Assembly: GCA_037439945.1 (NCBI GenBank)
Contig: JBBIVA010000157.1
Coordinates: forward strand, 1 to 6,242
Direction: 5' to 3'
DNA length: 6,242 nucleotides
Source: CALEUX01 sp037439945
GTDB lineage: Bacteria; Bacteroidota; Bacteroidia; Bacteroidales; Marinilabiliaceae
The notes under the pieces are model-generated. The model had not been told where the DNA came from and searched no databases. It was given only the letters and a program-made list of their open reading frames with translations. Both the position numbers and the translations under genes were made by a program. Shown here piece by piece: positions 1 through 6,077 of the stretch. Each line of letters begins with the position of its first letter. Within the stretch, counting starts at the first letter, position 1.

Positions 1-47
1 TTGTCAAAATAGAAGGCATGTAATCAATAACTTAACACTATTAATTT

Positions 48-236
48 CTAATGACTTTCATTAGAAAAAATGGCTAAAGACAAATTTGGGTTTAAAACAT
101 AACCAAATTCAATTCCCGGAATAATAACTATTTTGGTGGTAATTTTAAGCAGCCCTGGGATCTTTTTTGAAAGTCGGTCCCAGGTTTCATAAATCCCATA
201 ACTATATAATTCAACAAAAGGTTTTTGGCAGGGCAT
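48..236 (-). CDS. Small hypothetical ORF (62 aa), doubtful
   Basis: This short frame starts with ATG, has an in-frame TAA three codons upstream, and begins 11 nt after the stop codon of the TPR gene on the same strand, so it could be the last gene of that transcription unit. The protein is moderately hydrophobic in the middle (IVIIPGIEFG around residues 36-45) but shows no signal peptide, no clear transmembrane segment and no motif that I recognise. The ATG has only a weak purine-rich stretch (AAAAGA) upstream, which is not informative in this phylum. It could be a real small protein, a remnant of the C-terminus of a larger gene, or a chance frame. No function is proposed. Confidence 0.35.
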   Translation of the reverse strand: MPCQKPFVELYSYGIYETWDRLSKKIPGLLKITTKIVIIPGIEFGYVLNPNLSLAIFSNESH

Positions 237-247
237 TATCTTTTAAA

Positions 248-2455
248 TTATAGGTAATATCTCAGCTGATCCATCATTATCGGGATGTCATCTTTATCAA
301 CATTTTTATCAATCAGCATGGGTAAATCATTTTCAAAGGCATCAATAAACTCCCTCATTGAATAACCCGGATGTTTAACACATTTTTGGTACCAGGTTAA
401 TGCTTCTTTTCTTTTCCCCTGGCATAGTTTAATATGCCCCATATTATAAAAATCGTGCTGGGTAGGTGATTTCTCAATATTTTTAATGCAATATTTTTCA
501 GCCTGGTCAAATTTACCTAAGGCCAGGCAGCACCAAACTATGGGTCTCCATACTTTTTGGTTCAATGGGTCGAGGTAACCCACTTTAAAATAATACTTTA
601 AAGCTTCAGAATAGTTTTTCATTTCAAACAGGCAATGTCCAATACTTACCTGTGTATGCAAATTATCAGGTTTAATTTTTTCGGCCTTCAGGTAGTATTC
701 TATTGCTTTTTCGGGGTTTTTAAGATGCCTGTAACAGAGGGCTATTTTTTTTATATTCCATAATTGGTTTGTGTCAAAAAGGTCGGCCTGTAAGTACAGT
801 TGAAGAGCTTTTTCAAAATCTTCTTGTTGCTGGTGACAATAACCTTCTTTTTGCAGAAGCTGCATTGTTGGTGTACTTTTTTGAGACAGTAATTTATATA
901 CTTCCAATGCTTCTTTAAACCTGTCTTTCTCAAAAAAATACTCTCCAAGTTTAATTAGGGGGCTATTATCTGAAAACATAGAGTCAATAAAGCTACAATT
1001 ATGAAAATCCAAACGCCAGGCAAACGGGTCTTCAAAAGCATTATTCCCGGGCAAAACCTTGAAAAATCTATATAAATCCTGAATATACTGGTTTGATACT
1101 GTTAAAGAATTTTTATCTGAGTCAATTAATTCATCATTCTTTTCTATCTCCCGTATAGCGCCAAGTTCTGCCACAAACATTTGCCCCATGATATCTTTTT
1201 GAGCCGCTGGCATTTGTGGAATGCTTAATATTAATGAGTATTTGTCTGAGTTGCATAAAACTCCTGAGTCGGCCATTCCTTTTATAATATCAGGATTATT
1301 GAAAACACCAGATTCGTTTTTGAGTATTTCTGAAATAACAGGGTTTGAGTAATAGAAAGGCATAAACCAGTTTTCAGTTTTCTTGAAAAATGAAAAATGC
1401 TTTAACATTCTGAAAGTTGACAGAAAAAGATCTGCACCTTCCATCTGTAATTTTGAGAATTCTTCAAGTTTATTATATAAGCCGGGGGAATCTGAGAAAA
1501 TATCCTCCCAATCAGGATTTTTACCTTCCAGGTAACTTTCTCCCAGAATATTGTCCAGGTCCAACCTGTTGCGCAAATTTGGGTGAATCCGGGCAACTTC
1601 GGGCAGTATTTCATCGGTGAGTTTTTTTGCCAGTTTTTCTGTTTCTAAAGTTCGTGTTAATTGAATTATAATTGAAATTATGATGGTGGGGAAGTGGTGG
1701 TTTTCAAGCATCAGTGTTAAACGTTCCTTTATATCAGGGTAAAGGGTTAATCTTTTATCATATTTATATAACAGAAGAATTAACCCTACCAAAGCCCGTT
1801 GTTGAATTTGAACATTTGAAAGGGCTGTTAACCCCATAAAGAAATTAATGCCTTTTATGTTAAAATGATGCAGTAATTGAATAAATGCGGCACTCACGAA
1901 TATACATTGTTGGTGCCATGGGATATAATTTTCATTAAAAATTCTTTTAAGGGCATCTTCCTCATCCCATATTGCCCCCTGTGTAAGAATATGTTCAAAA
2001 AGGGTTGACAATAATGTCCCTGTATAGTTATTAACGGGAATTTCCAAATCACTTTGTCCATTCTCTGAATCCCATTTGTTTAATTCGTTAATTGTTTCAT
2101 TTACCACATCTTTAAACGATGTTGAATTTATCGAAAGTATTCTTCTCCTTGATTCATATAAATACCCTTCACCCTGTTTTGTTAAAAGTTCCAAAAAGGA
2201 TTTGTCGGCAAGTTCAAGCAGGTCAATTATAAACTGGGTATATATTTTTTGTCTGCCAGGGTCTGAAAACCCTTCAACCGTGTAGTGTAACAGACTTTTA
2301 TATGACATTTCAAGGTTGTAATGAGAATCAATTAAATCACTTCTATGAGTTTCTTTTACAACTATTCCAATAATTTCCAATGCTTCCTTTAAACGCTTTC
2401 TGTCAATTAAACTAAAGGTTGCATTTTTCTTTTTTTTAATCTCTGTAAAGTTCAT
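248..2455 (-). CDS. Large helical protein with C-terminal tetratricopeptide repeats
   Basis: The protein is 735 residues long, mostly helical, and has no signal peptide or transmembrane segment, so it is probably cytoplasmic. Residues 1-490 resemble no domain I can name; they are helical with a charged start (KKKK at 7-10). About six TPR-type repeats follow, at roughly 497-525, 531-562, 565-596, 599-632, 635-664 and 667-697. Typical TPR positions are visible in ALCYRHLKNPEKAIEYYLKA (573-592) and IGHCLFEMKNYSEALKYY (605-622). TPR arrays act as protein-binding scaffolds, so a scaffolding or adaptor role is likely, but the partner cannot be read from the sequence. The start is supported by an in-frame TAA two codons upstream. 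The gene is separated from the upstream amr operon by 356 bp, so it probably has its own promoter. The TPR assignment is firm; the biological role is unknown. Confidence 0.9.
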   Translation of the reverse strand: MNFTEIKKKKNATFSLIDRKRLKEALEIIGIVVKETHRSDLIDSHYNLEMSYKSLLHYTVEGFSDPGRQKIYTQFIIDLLELADKSFLELLTKQGEGYLYESRRRILSINSTSFKDVVNETINELNKWDSENGQSDLEIPVNNYTGTLLSTLFEHILTQGAIWDEEDALKRIFNENYIPWHQQCIFVSAAFIQLLHHFNIKGINFFMGLTALSNVQIQQRALVGLILLLYKYDKRLTLYPDIKERLTLMLENHHFPTIIISIIIQLTRTLETEKLAKKLTDEILPEVARIHPNLRNRLDLDNILGESYLEGKNPDWEDIFSDSPGLYNKLEEFSKLQMEGADLFLSTFRMLKHFSFFKKTENWFMPFYYSNPVISEILKNESGVFNNPDIIKGMADSGVLCNSDKYSLILSIPQMPAAQKDIMGQMFVAELGAIREIEKNDELIDSDKNSLTVSNQYIQDLYRFFKVLPGNNAFEDPFAWRLDFHNCSFIDSMFSDNSPLIKLGEYFFEKDRFKEALEVYKLLSQKSTPTMQLLQKEGYCHQQQEDFEKALQLYLQADLFDTNQLWNIKKIALCYRHLKNPEKAIEYYLKAEKIKPDNLHTQVSIGHCLFEMKNYSEALKYYFKVGYLDPLNQKVWRPIVWCCLALGKFDQAEKYCIKNIEKSPTQHDFYNMGHIKLCQGKRKEALTWYQKCVKHPGYSMREFIDAFENDLPMLIDKNVDKDDIPIMMDQLRYYL

Positions 2456-2811
2456 TAATTAAGAATTTCAATTTTTGGGTAGTAAAGAAGTTATTTTTTA
2501 ACTAAATGATAAGTTCTGGTATGGGTTTGTTATTCAGCAAAAAGGCAATCTTTATGTCAAAAGTTTTGATTTAAGAATTAAGGTATAAAAAACAATTTTA
2601 TATGAATTTAGTAATTCATAAAGGTAATATTTTATAATGCATTTTGGGCAATATACAAGTGTTATTAAAAGTAAATTTTGGGAAGAAACAGTGTTGGTTT
2701 TATTCATTATAAACTCAATATATTGGTTTTTAATCATAATTATAAACACATTAAGCCCAATTTATAAAAATCATAAAACGTAATTAAAAATCGAAAAAGG
2801 CAACCAAACAT
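2456..2811. other. AT-rich intergenic spacer between amrS and the TPR gene
   Basis: This stretch of about 356 bp holds no convincing gene. A 65-codon minus-strand frame (2552-2749) crosses it but is low-complexity, rich in Ile/Leu/Lys/Tyr, and has no recognisable motif. The spacer must contain the end of the amr transcript and the leader of the TPR gene, both minus strand. I found no clean match to the Bacteroidota promoter consensus (TTTG, about 20 nt, TAnnTTTG). The only clear structure is the perfect inverted repeat at 2601-2620. Confidence 0.6.
2601..2620. repeat. Perfect 8-bp inverted repeat with 4-nt loop
   Basis: TATGAATT and AATTCATA flank a TAGT loop. On the minus strand the hairpin is followed a few bases later by a T-rich stretch (TTTTTT at about 2585-2591 read in reverse). 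It could therefore be a weak terminator for the amr operon, although the stem is AT-rich and the T-tract is not adjacent. It could equally be a chance palindrome in AT-rich DNA. Confidence 0.3.
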
Positions 2812-3816
2812 TTAAAACCAGCCTGGTATTTCCGTTTGGCAGTTGATACATTTGTTTTTATTAAGGTTAATTTCCAAAACATTGTATCCATCCCTTTTAA
2901 TAACATCCTGTTTACATTTTGGGCAAAATGTATTGGATGAATCCATAGTATTTACATTTCCAAGGTATACAAATTTTAGGCCAGCAGTTTTAGCAATATC
3001 ATAGGCCATTATAAGTGTATTTATTGGAGTAGGTTGAACCATATTTAGTTTATAGGATGGAAAAAATCTTGAAAAATGAAGAGGTGTGTTTTCAAAACCA
3101 TTTTCAGCCAGCCATTTGCACATGTTTTGAAGCATAACCACACTATCAGTCCACCCCGGGATAATAAGGTTGGTAATTTCAAGCCAGATGCCGGCTTTTT
3201 TTAAATCAACTAAACTTTTTAATACAGGGGACAATCTTATTCCATTCAATTTTAGCGAAACAGAATTGTCGAAACATTTAAGGTCAATATTTGCAGCATC
3301 GATCCATTTGCACCATTCTTTCAATGGTTTTTGAGAAATATATCCTGATGAAACAATAATGTTTTTTATGCCTGCATTTCTGGCCAAAATGGATGTATTG
3401 GTTACATATTCATAAAAAACAACAGGTTCGGTATATGTATACGAAATGGATAAACTTTTATTTTCGGCGGCCTTTTTTACTATTTCTGAAGGCAAATAAC
3501 CACTGATTTCATTATTAGCCGGTGGGAATTGCGATATGGAATGGTTTTGACAGTTTAAACATTTAAGATTGCACCCATTTGTTGCAAAAGAATATGTTTT
3601 GCTTCCCGGGTAAAAATGATATAGGGGTTTCTTTTCAATTGGGTCAATATTAATTGCCACCGGGTTGCCATAAGCCAGTGTGACAAGTTTTCCATTAACG
3701 TTTTTTCGGGTTTTGCATAGTCCTGCCTGTAATTCAGACATAATACATGCGTGGGGGCATAGTAAACACTTAACTTTCCCGTTTATTTGCTTCCAGTATA
3801 GCGCATCATGGGTCAT
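2812..3816 (-). CDS. amrS: AmmeMemoRadiSam system radical SAM enzyme
   Basis: This 334-residue radical SAM protein belongs to the family that co-occurs with AMMECR1 and Memo proteins. The iron-sulfur cluster motif CNLKCLNC is at residues 82-89 (Cys82, Cys86, Cys89) and should bind the [4Fe-4S] cluster and S-adenosylmethionine. Family hallmarks are visible: YTYTEP (126-131), HFSRFFPSY (247-255) and YLGNV (284-288). There is an N-terminal cysteine cluster (Cys17, Cys20, Cys24, Cys34) and a C-terminal zinc-ribbon-like pair of CxxC motifs (Cys298/Cys301 and Cys323/Cys326). Its first 11 nt overlap the end of the Memo-AMMECR1 gene, which implies co-transcription and probably coupled translation. 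An AGAGGA sequence 8 nt before the ATG could act as a ribosome binding site, and an in-frame TGA two codons upstream fixes the start. The family resembles pyruvate-formate-lyase-activating enzymes and is sometimes mis-annotated as such. The substrate is not established. Confidence 0.95.
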   Translation of the reverse strand: MTHDALYWKQINGKVKCLLCPHACIMSELQAGLCKTRKNVNGKLVTLAYGNPVAINIDPIEKKPLYHFYPGSKTYSFATNGCNLKCLNCQNHSISQFPPANNEISGYLPSEIVKKAAENKSLSISYTYTEPVVFYEYVTNTSILARNAGIKNIIVSSGYISQKPLKEWCKWIDAANIDLKCFDNSVSLKLNGIRLSPVLKSLVDLKKAGIWLEITNLIIPGWTDSVVMLQNMCKWLAENGFENTPLHFSRFFPSYKLNMVQPTPINTLIMAYDIAKTAGLKFVYLGNVNTMDSSNTFCPKCKQDVIKRDGYNVLEINLNKNKCINCQTEIPGWF

Positions 3817-5236
3817 TCCTCAAATCCTCTGAATCATTGAAAATTATAGCCTCATAAATAAATAAATCAGCATCTTTCCAACCATCAGTTCCAATTCCTG
3901 CCTTATCCCGCGAACAGTTTTCAAGCATCTCCCTTCTTGTCCATTTCATTCGTTTGGCAACCTGTGGTAAAAATGTGCCCTGCTTAGCACCTTTCCTTAT
4001 AAGTATTCCATGTTTACCTGGAATCAGCTCATTTAAACTTTCAATTTTCTTTAATGGGGTAAGTACCGAAATTTCTATCGAAATACTTTCCAAATCTTTT
4101 TTTGTAATAGATGGGAACCTGTCATCATTAAAAGCTGCGGACACAGCAGATTGTTCAACAATTTTCCACAATGGTTCATTTTCATTTAACTGACCAATGC
4201 AACCGTTAAGTTTGCCACCCAAATAAACAGAAACAAATGCCCCAGCCTTTATTTTTAAACCTGAAGGGATAGATTCAGGTTCATTTATAGATTCAATGTT
4301 AAGCTCCGTTTCTATTTTTTTACGGGCAAGTTTAAGAAGCCATTTTTTATCATTATCAGATAACTTAATGGCGATATTGTCCTTTTTTGTTACAAATAAT
4401 GAATAATAACCAACAACCTGGCTAGTGTCGCCCAAAGGTGAATCAGACGAGTTTTGGTACATTACAGGATGGAATTTTATGTTGTCGTTTTTACAGGTTA
4501 TATATAATAAGGTTAGCACGGCACTCCAACCACAAAGGGATGTTACAAGGCCAGGTATTTTTTCACATTCATGTTTGTTGATGGTATTCAATAGTTTATC
4601 AGGGTTATTACTCAAAATGGCATCTAAAGTTTCTTTATCAATAATTCGGGCATCCTTGTCATTTGGATAGTGTGAAAAATCTGTGCTAATGATAAACAAA
4701 TTATCATCATTAAAATACCTTTCTAATGTTTGTGCAATTATTTGGCATGTTGATAAATTACGTGTACCAATTAAAATTGGGACAATTTGAAAAGGATATT
4801 TTAAATGAAATTGTAAAAGGGGTAATTCAACTTCTAAAGAGTGCTCATCAATGTGACTTTGCAGGTTATAACCAAAAAATGGAGAGGAGGTTATTAATTC
4901 TTGAGTTGTTTCAGTGTCAATAGGTATTTCACCTAATGGGGTTAAAAACCCGGTACCCCTAAAAACTGAAGCCCCATCAAACCCCATTCTGTGACTTGCA
5001 CCAATAAGAAAAACAGTTTTGTAAACAGATTCGGGGTTCAGTTGGTTAACACCCGATGCCGCCACCTGACCTGAAAAAGCAAACCCGGCATGGGGAAGGA
5101 TTAATGCTGAAACTGATTCAACTGATTCAGCAGGACTGGCTTTCAGGAATAGTTTATTAAGGTAATTAGTAAGCTTTCCAGGGTCTTCATCATAAAACTT
5201 ACCTGCAAATGATGGTTTTCTAACATTCCCGTCCAT
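3806..5236 (-). CDS. amrBA (fusion): Memo-AMMECR1 fusion protein (AmmeMemoRadiSam B and A domains)
   Basis: This 476-residue protein joins two families that are separate genes in many genomes. Residues about 5-285 are a Memo-like domain related to class III extradiol dioxygenases. The metal-ligand positions known from human MEMO1 are recognisable: His49 in LPHAG, His82 in GASH and Cys235 in SLCGWSAV. HSLEVELPLL (132-141) and STDFSHY (184-190) are also conserved. Residues about 293-470 are an AMMECR1 domain, with the signature GKLNGCIGQL (341-350), AAFNDDRFPS (367-376), IEISVLTPL (387-395) and GTFLPQVA (420-427). No signal peptide is seen, so it is cytoplasmic. The start is supported by an in-frame TAG three codons upstream. 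It is the first gene of the pair with amrS and overlaps it by 11 nt. The retained ligands suggest an iron-dependent oxidative or redox role, but the reaction is unknown. Confidence 0.95.
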   Translation of the reverse strand: MDGNVRKPSFAGKFYDEDPGKLTNYLNKLFLKASPAESVESVSALILPHAGFAFSGQVAASGVNQLNPESVYKTVFLIGASHRMGFDGASVFRGTGFLTPLGEIPIDTETTQELITSSPFFGYNLQSHIDEHSLEVELPLLQFHLKYPFQIVPILIGTRNLSTCQIIAQTLERYFNDDNLFIISTDFSHYPNDKDARIIDKETLDAILSNNPDKLLNTINKHECEKIPGLVTSLCGWSAVLTLLYITCKNDNIKFHPVMYQNSSDSPLGDTSQVVGYYSLFVTKKDNIAIKLSDNDKKWLLKLARKKIETELNIESINEPESIPSGLKIKAGAFVSVYLGGKLNGCIGQLNENEPLWKIVEQSAVSAAFNDDRFPSITKKDLESISIEISVLTPLKKIESLNELIPGKHGILIRKGAKQGTFLPQVAKRMKWTRREMLENCSRDKAGIGTDGWKDADLFIYEAIIFNDSEDLRNDP

Positions 5237-5519
5237 AAATGTCTAAATTAAACCATATTCATAAAGTTTTACCCACTTTTTATTAAAGTTACAATAATAG
5301 AGAATAAATTCAAAAAAAAATACATGCTCAAAATTCTATAAACCCGAATGTTACATGGGTAACCTATGTAAAAACAAGAAAAAATATCATTTTTTTAGAT
5401 TTGTTGTGTTGTGATTTTAAAAATAACAAACTATTTTTGCACCGCATTTGTCCGAAAATATTTATTTCTGAAAAGCGCAATGAATGATTTTGTATTATTA
5501 AAGGATAAGATGTAATATT
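5237..5519. other. Intergenic region between amr operon and tRNA array
   Basis: The amr operon runs left from here and the tRNA array runs right, so promoters for both should lie in these 283 bp. No gene is visible. A TAGATTTG at 5396-5403 matches the Bacteroidota -7 consensus TAnnTTTG on the plus strand but lacks a TTTG about 20 nt upstream. TTTTG at 5488-5492 followed 20 nt later by TAATATTA (5513-5520) is a weaker candidate that would start transcription almost at the first base of the tRNA mimic. No convincing minus-strand promoter for the amr operon was found. The dyad at 5351-5371 is listed separately. Confidence 0.5.
5351..5371. promoter_or_regulatory. 21-bp near-perfect dyad, possible operator
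   Basis: TTACAT at the left end pairs with ATGTAA at the right end, and an inner GGT pairs with ACC around one central base. Only one position pair (G7/T15) breaks the symmetry. The length and symmetry fit a binding site for a dimeric transcription regulator. It lies 115 bp upstream of the amr operon start and 155 bp upstream of the tRNA array. No regulator gene is in the window, so the role is inferred only. Confidence 0.35.
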
Positions 5520-5551
5520 AATATTGACTCAGTAGCTCAGCAGGTAGAGCA
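5520..5551 (+). repeat. 32-nt direct repeat, copy 1 (second copy 5607-5638)
   Basis: The match is exact and covers 6 nt of leader (AATATT) plus the tRNA acceptor 5' strand, D arm and base 26. It ends exactly where the anticodon arms of the mimic and of tRNA-Lys diverge. The shared leader shows that the duplication includes upstream DNA, not only the conserved tRNA body. Confidence 0.9.
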
Positions 5552-5579
5552 TCCCGATTTATCGGGAGTGGTACTGGGT
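5526..5579 (+). pseudogene. tRNA-like 5' fragment with palindromic anticodon arm
   Basis: The first 26 nt are identical to tRNA-Lys: acceptor strand GACTCAG, D stem GCTC/GAGC and D loop. In place of an anticodon arm it has the perfect palindrome TCCCGATTTATCGGGA (5552-5567), then GTGGTACTGGGT, after which tRNA homology stops at 5580. It therefore lacks the T loop and 3' acceptor strand and cannot fold as a tRNA. One base in the remaining match differs from the 3' copy (A at 5573, C at 6026). It is either a decayed tRNA mimic or the left half of one split by the DNA at 5580-5998. Confidence 0.75.
5552..5567. repeat. 16-bp perfect palindrome (copy 1)
   Basis: TCCCGAT and ATCGGGA are exact reverse complements around TT. 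The element sits exactly where a tRNA anticodon arm should be. An identical copy is at 6005-6020. In RNA it could form five to seven pairs with a loop that is not a standard 7-nt anticodon loop. As DNA it is a symmetric site that a nuclease could recognise. Confidence 0.85.
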
Positions 5580-5612
5580 AATAGGTTGAAAAGGAAAAGG
5601 TTTAAAAATATT

Positions 5613-5685
5613 GACTCAGTAGCTCAGCAGGTAGAGCACATCCCTTTTAAGGATGGGGTCCTGGGTTCGAATCCCAGCTGAGTCA
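5613..5685 (+). tRNA. tRNA-Lys (anticodon UUU)
   Basis: This is a complete 73-nt cloverleaf. The acceptor GACTCAG (5613-5619) pairs with CTGAGTC (5678-5684), the D stem is GCTC/GAGC, the anticodon stem is CATCC/GGATG (5639-5643 and 5651-5655), and the T stem is CTGGG/CCCAG with loop TTCGAAT. The 7-nt loop CTTTTAA puts the anticodon TTT at 5646-5648, which reads AAA/AAG codons. The discriminator is A5685 and the 3' CCA is not encoded. It is followed 12 nt later by its own terminator. Its 5' and 3' parts are duplicated in the flanking pseudo-copies, and it appears to be the only functional tRNA here. Confidence 0.93.
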
Positions 5686-5711
5686 CAAACCAATCAAAGA
5701 GAGATTGTCGG
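5657..5711 (+). repeat. 55-nt direct repeat, copy 1 (second copy 6023-6077)
   Basis: This exact repeat covers the variable-loop end, T arm and 3' acceptor strand of the tRNA plus 26 nt of non-tRNA flank, including the left arm of the terminator. Because the identity continues into non-tRNA DNA, the second copy arose by recent duplication or recombination from this locus or a paralogous one. The two copies flank the nuclease gene. Confidence 0.92.
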
Positions 5712-5732
5712 GAAGATGATCTCTCTTTTTTT
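5698..5732 (+). terminator. Rho-independent terminator of tRNA-Lys
   Basis: AGAGAGAT (5698-5705) pairs perfectly with ATCTCTCT (5719-5726) around a 13-nt loop, and a run of T continues to 5732. It lies 12 nt after the tRNA and 14 nt before the nuclease start codon. The nuclease is therefore either expressed by read-through or from a weak promoter inside the short spacer. Confidence 0.85.
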
Positions 5733-5746
5733 ATAATATTTAGCAA

Positions 5747-5995
5747 ATGTTTACTGTTTATATATTGTATAGTAAAACAAGAAACAGTTATTATATTGGT
5801 TATACTACTAATATGGCTCGCAGGATAAGTGAGCATAACCGGATTAAAGGAAAATACACCGACCATGAAATTCCATGGGAATTGGTTTACCAAGAGAATT
5901 TTGAAAAAAAGGAAATTGCAATAAAAAGGGAAAGCTATTTAAAGAGAAGAAAATCCAAAACCTTTATTGAAGAATTAATTATAGTTAATAAATAA
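5747..5995 (+). CDS. Small GIY-YIG nuclease family protein
   Basis: This 82-residue protein is a stand-alone GIY-YIG domain (URI/UvrC N-terminal type). The two motif strands are VYI (residues 4-6) and YIG (16-18). The catalytic arginine is likely Arg26 in RRISEHN, followed by His30 and Asn31, and the metal-binding glutamate is Glu62 in IKRESYLK. The length of about 80-100 residues is normal for the family, and all key residues are present, so it is probably active. The start is fixed by an in-frame TAG two codons upstream (TAG CAA ATG); no Shine-Dalgarno is seen. It lies between tRNA-Lys with its terminator and a 3' tRNA fragment that begins within a few bases of its stop. Family members cut DNA in repair, mobile introns and related settings. 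Here the flanking repeats suggest cleavage in or near tRNA-like DNA, which is an inference. Confidence 0.93.
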   Translation: MFTVYILYSKTRNSYYIGYTTNMARRISEHNRIKGKYTDHEIPWELVYQENFEKKEIAIKRESYLKRRKSKTFIEELIIVNK

Positions 5996-5998
5996 GGC

Positions 5999-6051
5999 AG
6001 AGCATCCCGATTTATCGGGAGTGGTCCTGGGTTCGAATCCCAGCTGAGTCA
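5999..6051 (+). pseudogene. tRNA-like 3' fragment with palindromic anticodon arm
   Basis: It begins at AGAGC in the D stem, just 3 nt after the nuclease stop codon, and lacks the acceptor 5' strand and most of the D arm. It then has the same palindrome as the left fragment, GTGGTC, and a perfect T arm and 3' acceptor strand (CTGGG, TTCGAAT, CCCAG, CTGAGTC, A). Joined to the 5' fragment at their 34-nt overlap it would make a 73-nt tRNA-like molecule. It cannot form an acceptor stem on its own. Confidence 0.8.
6005..6020. repeat. 16-bp perfect palindrome (copy 2)
   Basis: Identical to 5552-5567 (TCCCGATTTATCGGGA). The surrounding 34 nt (5999-6032) match 5546-5579 with one mismatch. This overlap is the candidate duplicated target of the block between the two fragments. 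Confidence 0.85.
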
Positions 6052-6077
6052 CAAACCAATCAAAGAGAGATTGTCGG

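Larger units (their letters stand above)
5520..6077 (+). mobile_element. Putative tRNA-Lys/GIY-YIG repeat element with tRNA-mimic ends
   Basis: This block contains a tRNA-like 5' half, an intact tRNA-Lys with terminator, a GIY-YIG nuclease gene, and a tRNA-like 3' half followed by the same 3' flank. Three repeat pairs hold it together: a 32-nt exact match (5520-5551 and 5607-5638), a 34-nt match with one mismatch (5546-5579 and 5999-6032), and a 55-nt exact match (5657-5711 and 6023-6077). A nuclease gene bordered by duplicated target-like DNA is what a homing-type or recombination-driven element would leave. From memory, small GIY-YIG genes next to tRNA genes are common in Bacteroidota. Mobility is inferred, and part of the structure could reflect mis-assembly of repeats beside the gap. 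Confidence 0.45.

Noticed and set aside
1..47. Any feature before the first frame
   Set aside because: The 47 nt are AT-rich and show no hairpin terminator or gene end.
280..296. TTATCGGGA inside the TPR gene resembling half of the palindrome
   Set aside because: It is a 9-nt match in coding sequence with no second arm, so chance is sufficient.
2552..2749. 65-codon minus-strand frame in the spacer
   Set aside because: Low-complexity, AT-driven composition with no motif, and no conserved features; a chance frame in AT-rich DNA.
2812..3816. Pyruvate formate-lyase activating enzyme
   Set aside because: The family motifs (YTYTEP, HFSRFFPSY), the terminal cysteine sets and the overlap with the Memo-AMMECR1 gene all point to the AmmeMemoRadiSam enzyme.
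5624..5893. 89-codon minus-strand frame containing VTQLGFEPRT
   Set aside because: It reads the antisense of tRNA-Lys and of the nuclease gene. Peptides of this kind are common false annotations opposite tRNA genes.
5526..6051. Mimic as a suppressor tRNA reading UAA
   Set aside because: Forced tRNA numbering puts TTA at the anticodon position, but the 5-bp anticodon stem then has two mismatches and a wobble, and both copies are truncated. The palindrome explains the bases better.
5520..6077. CRISPR array
   Set aside because: There are only two or three repeat copies, they are parts of tRNA genes, and there are no regularly spaced unique spacers or cas genes.
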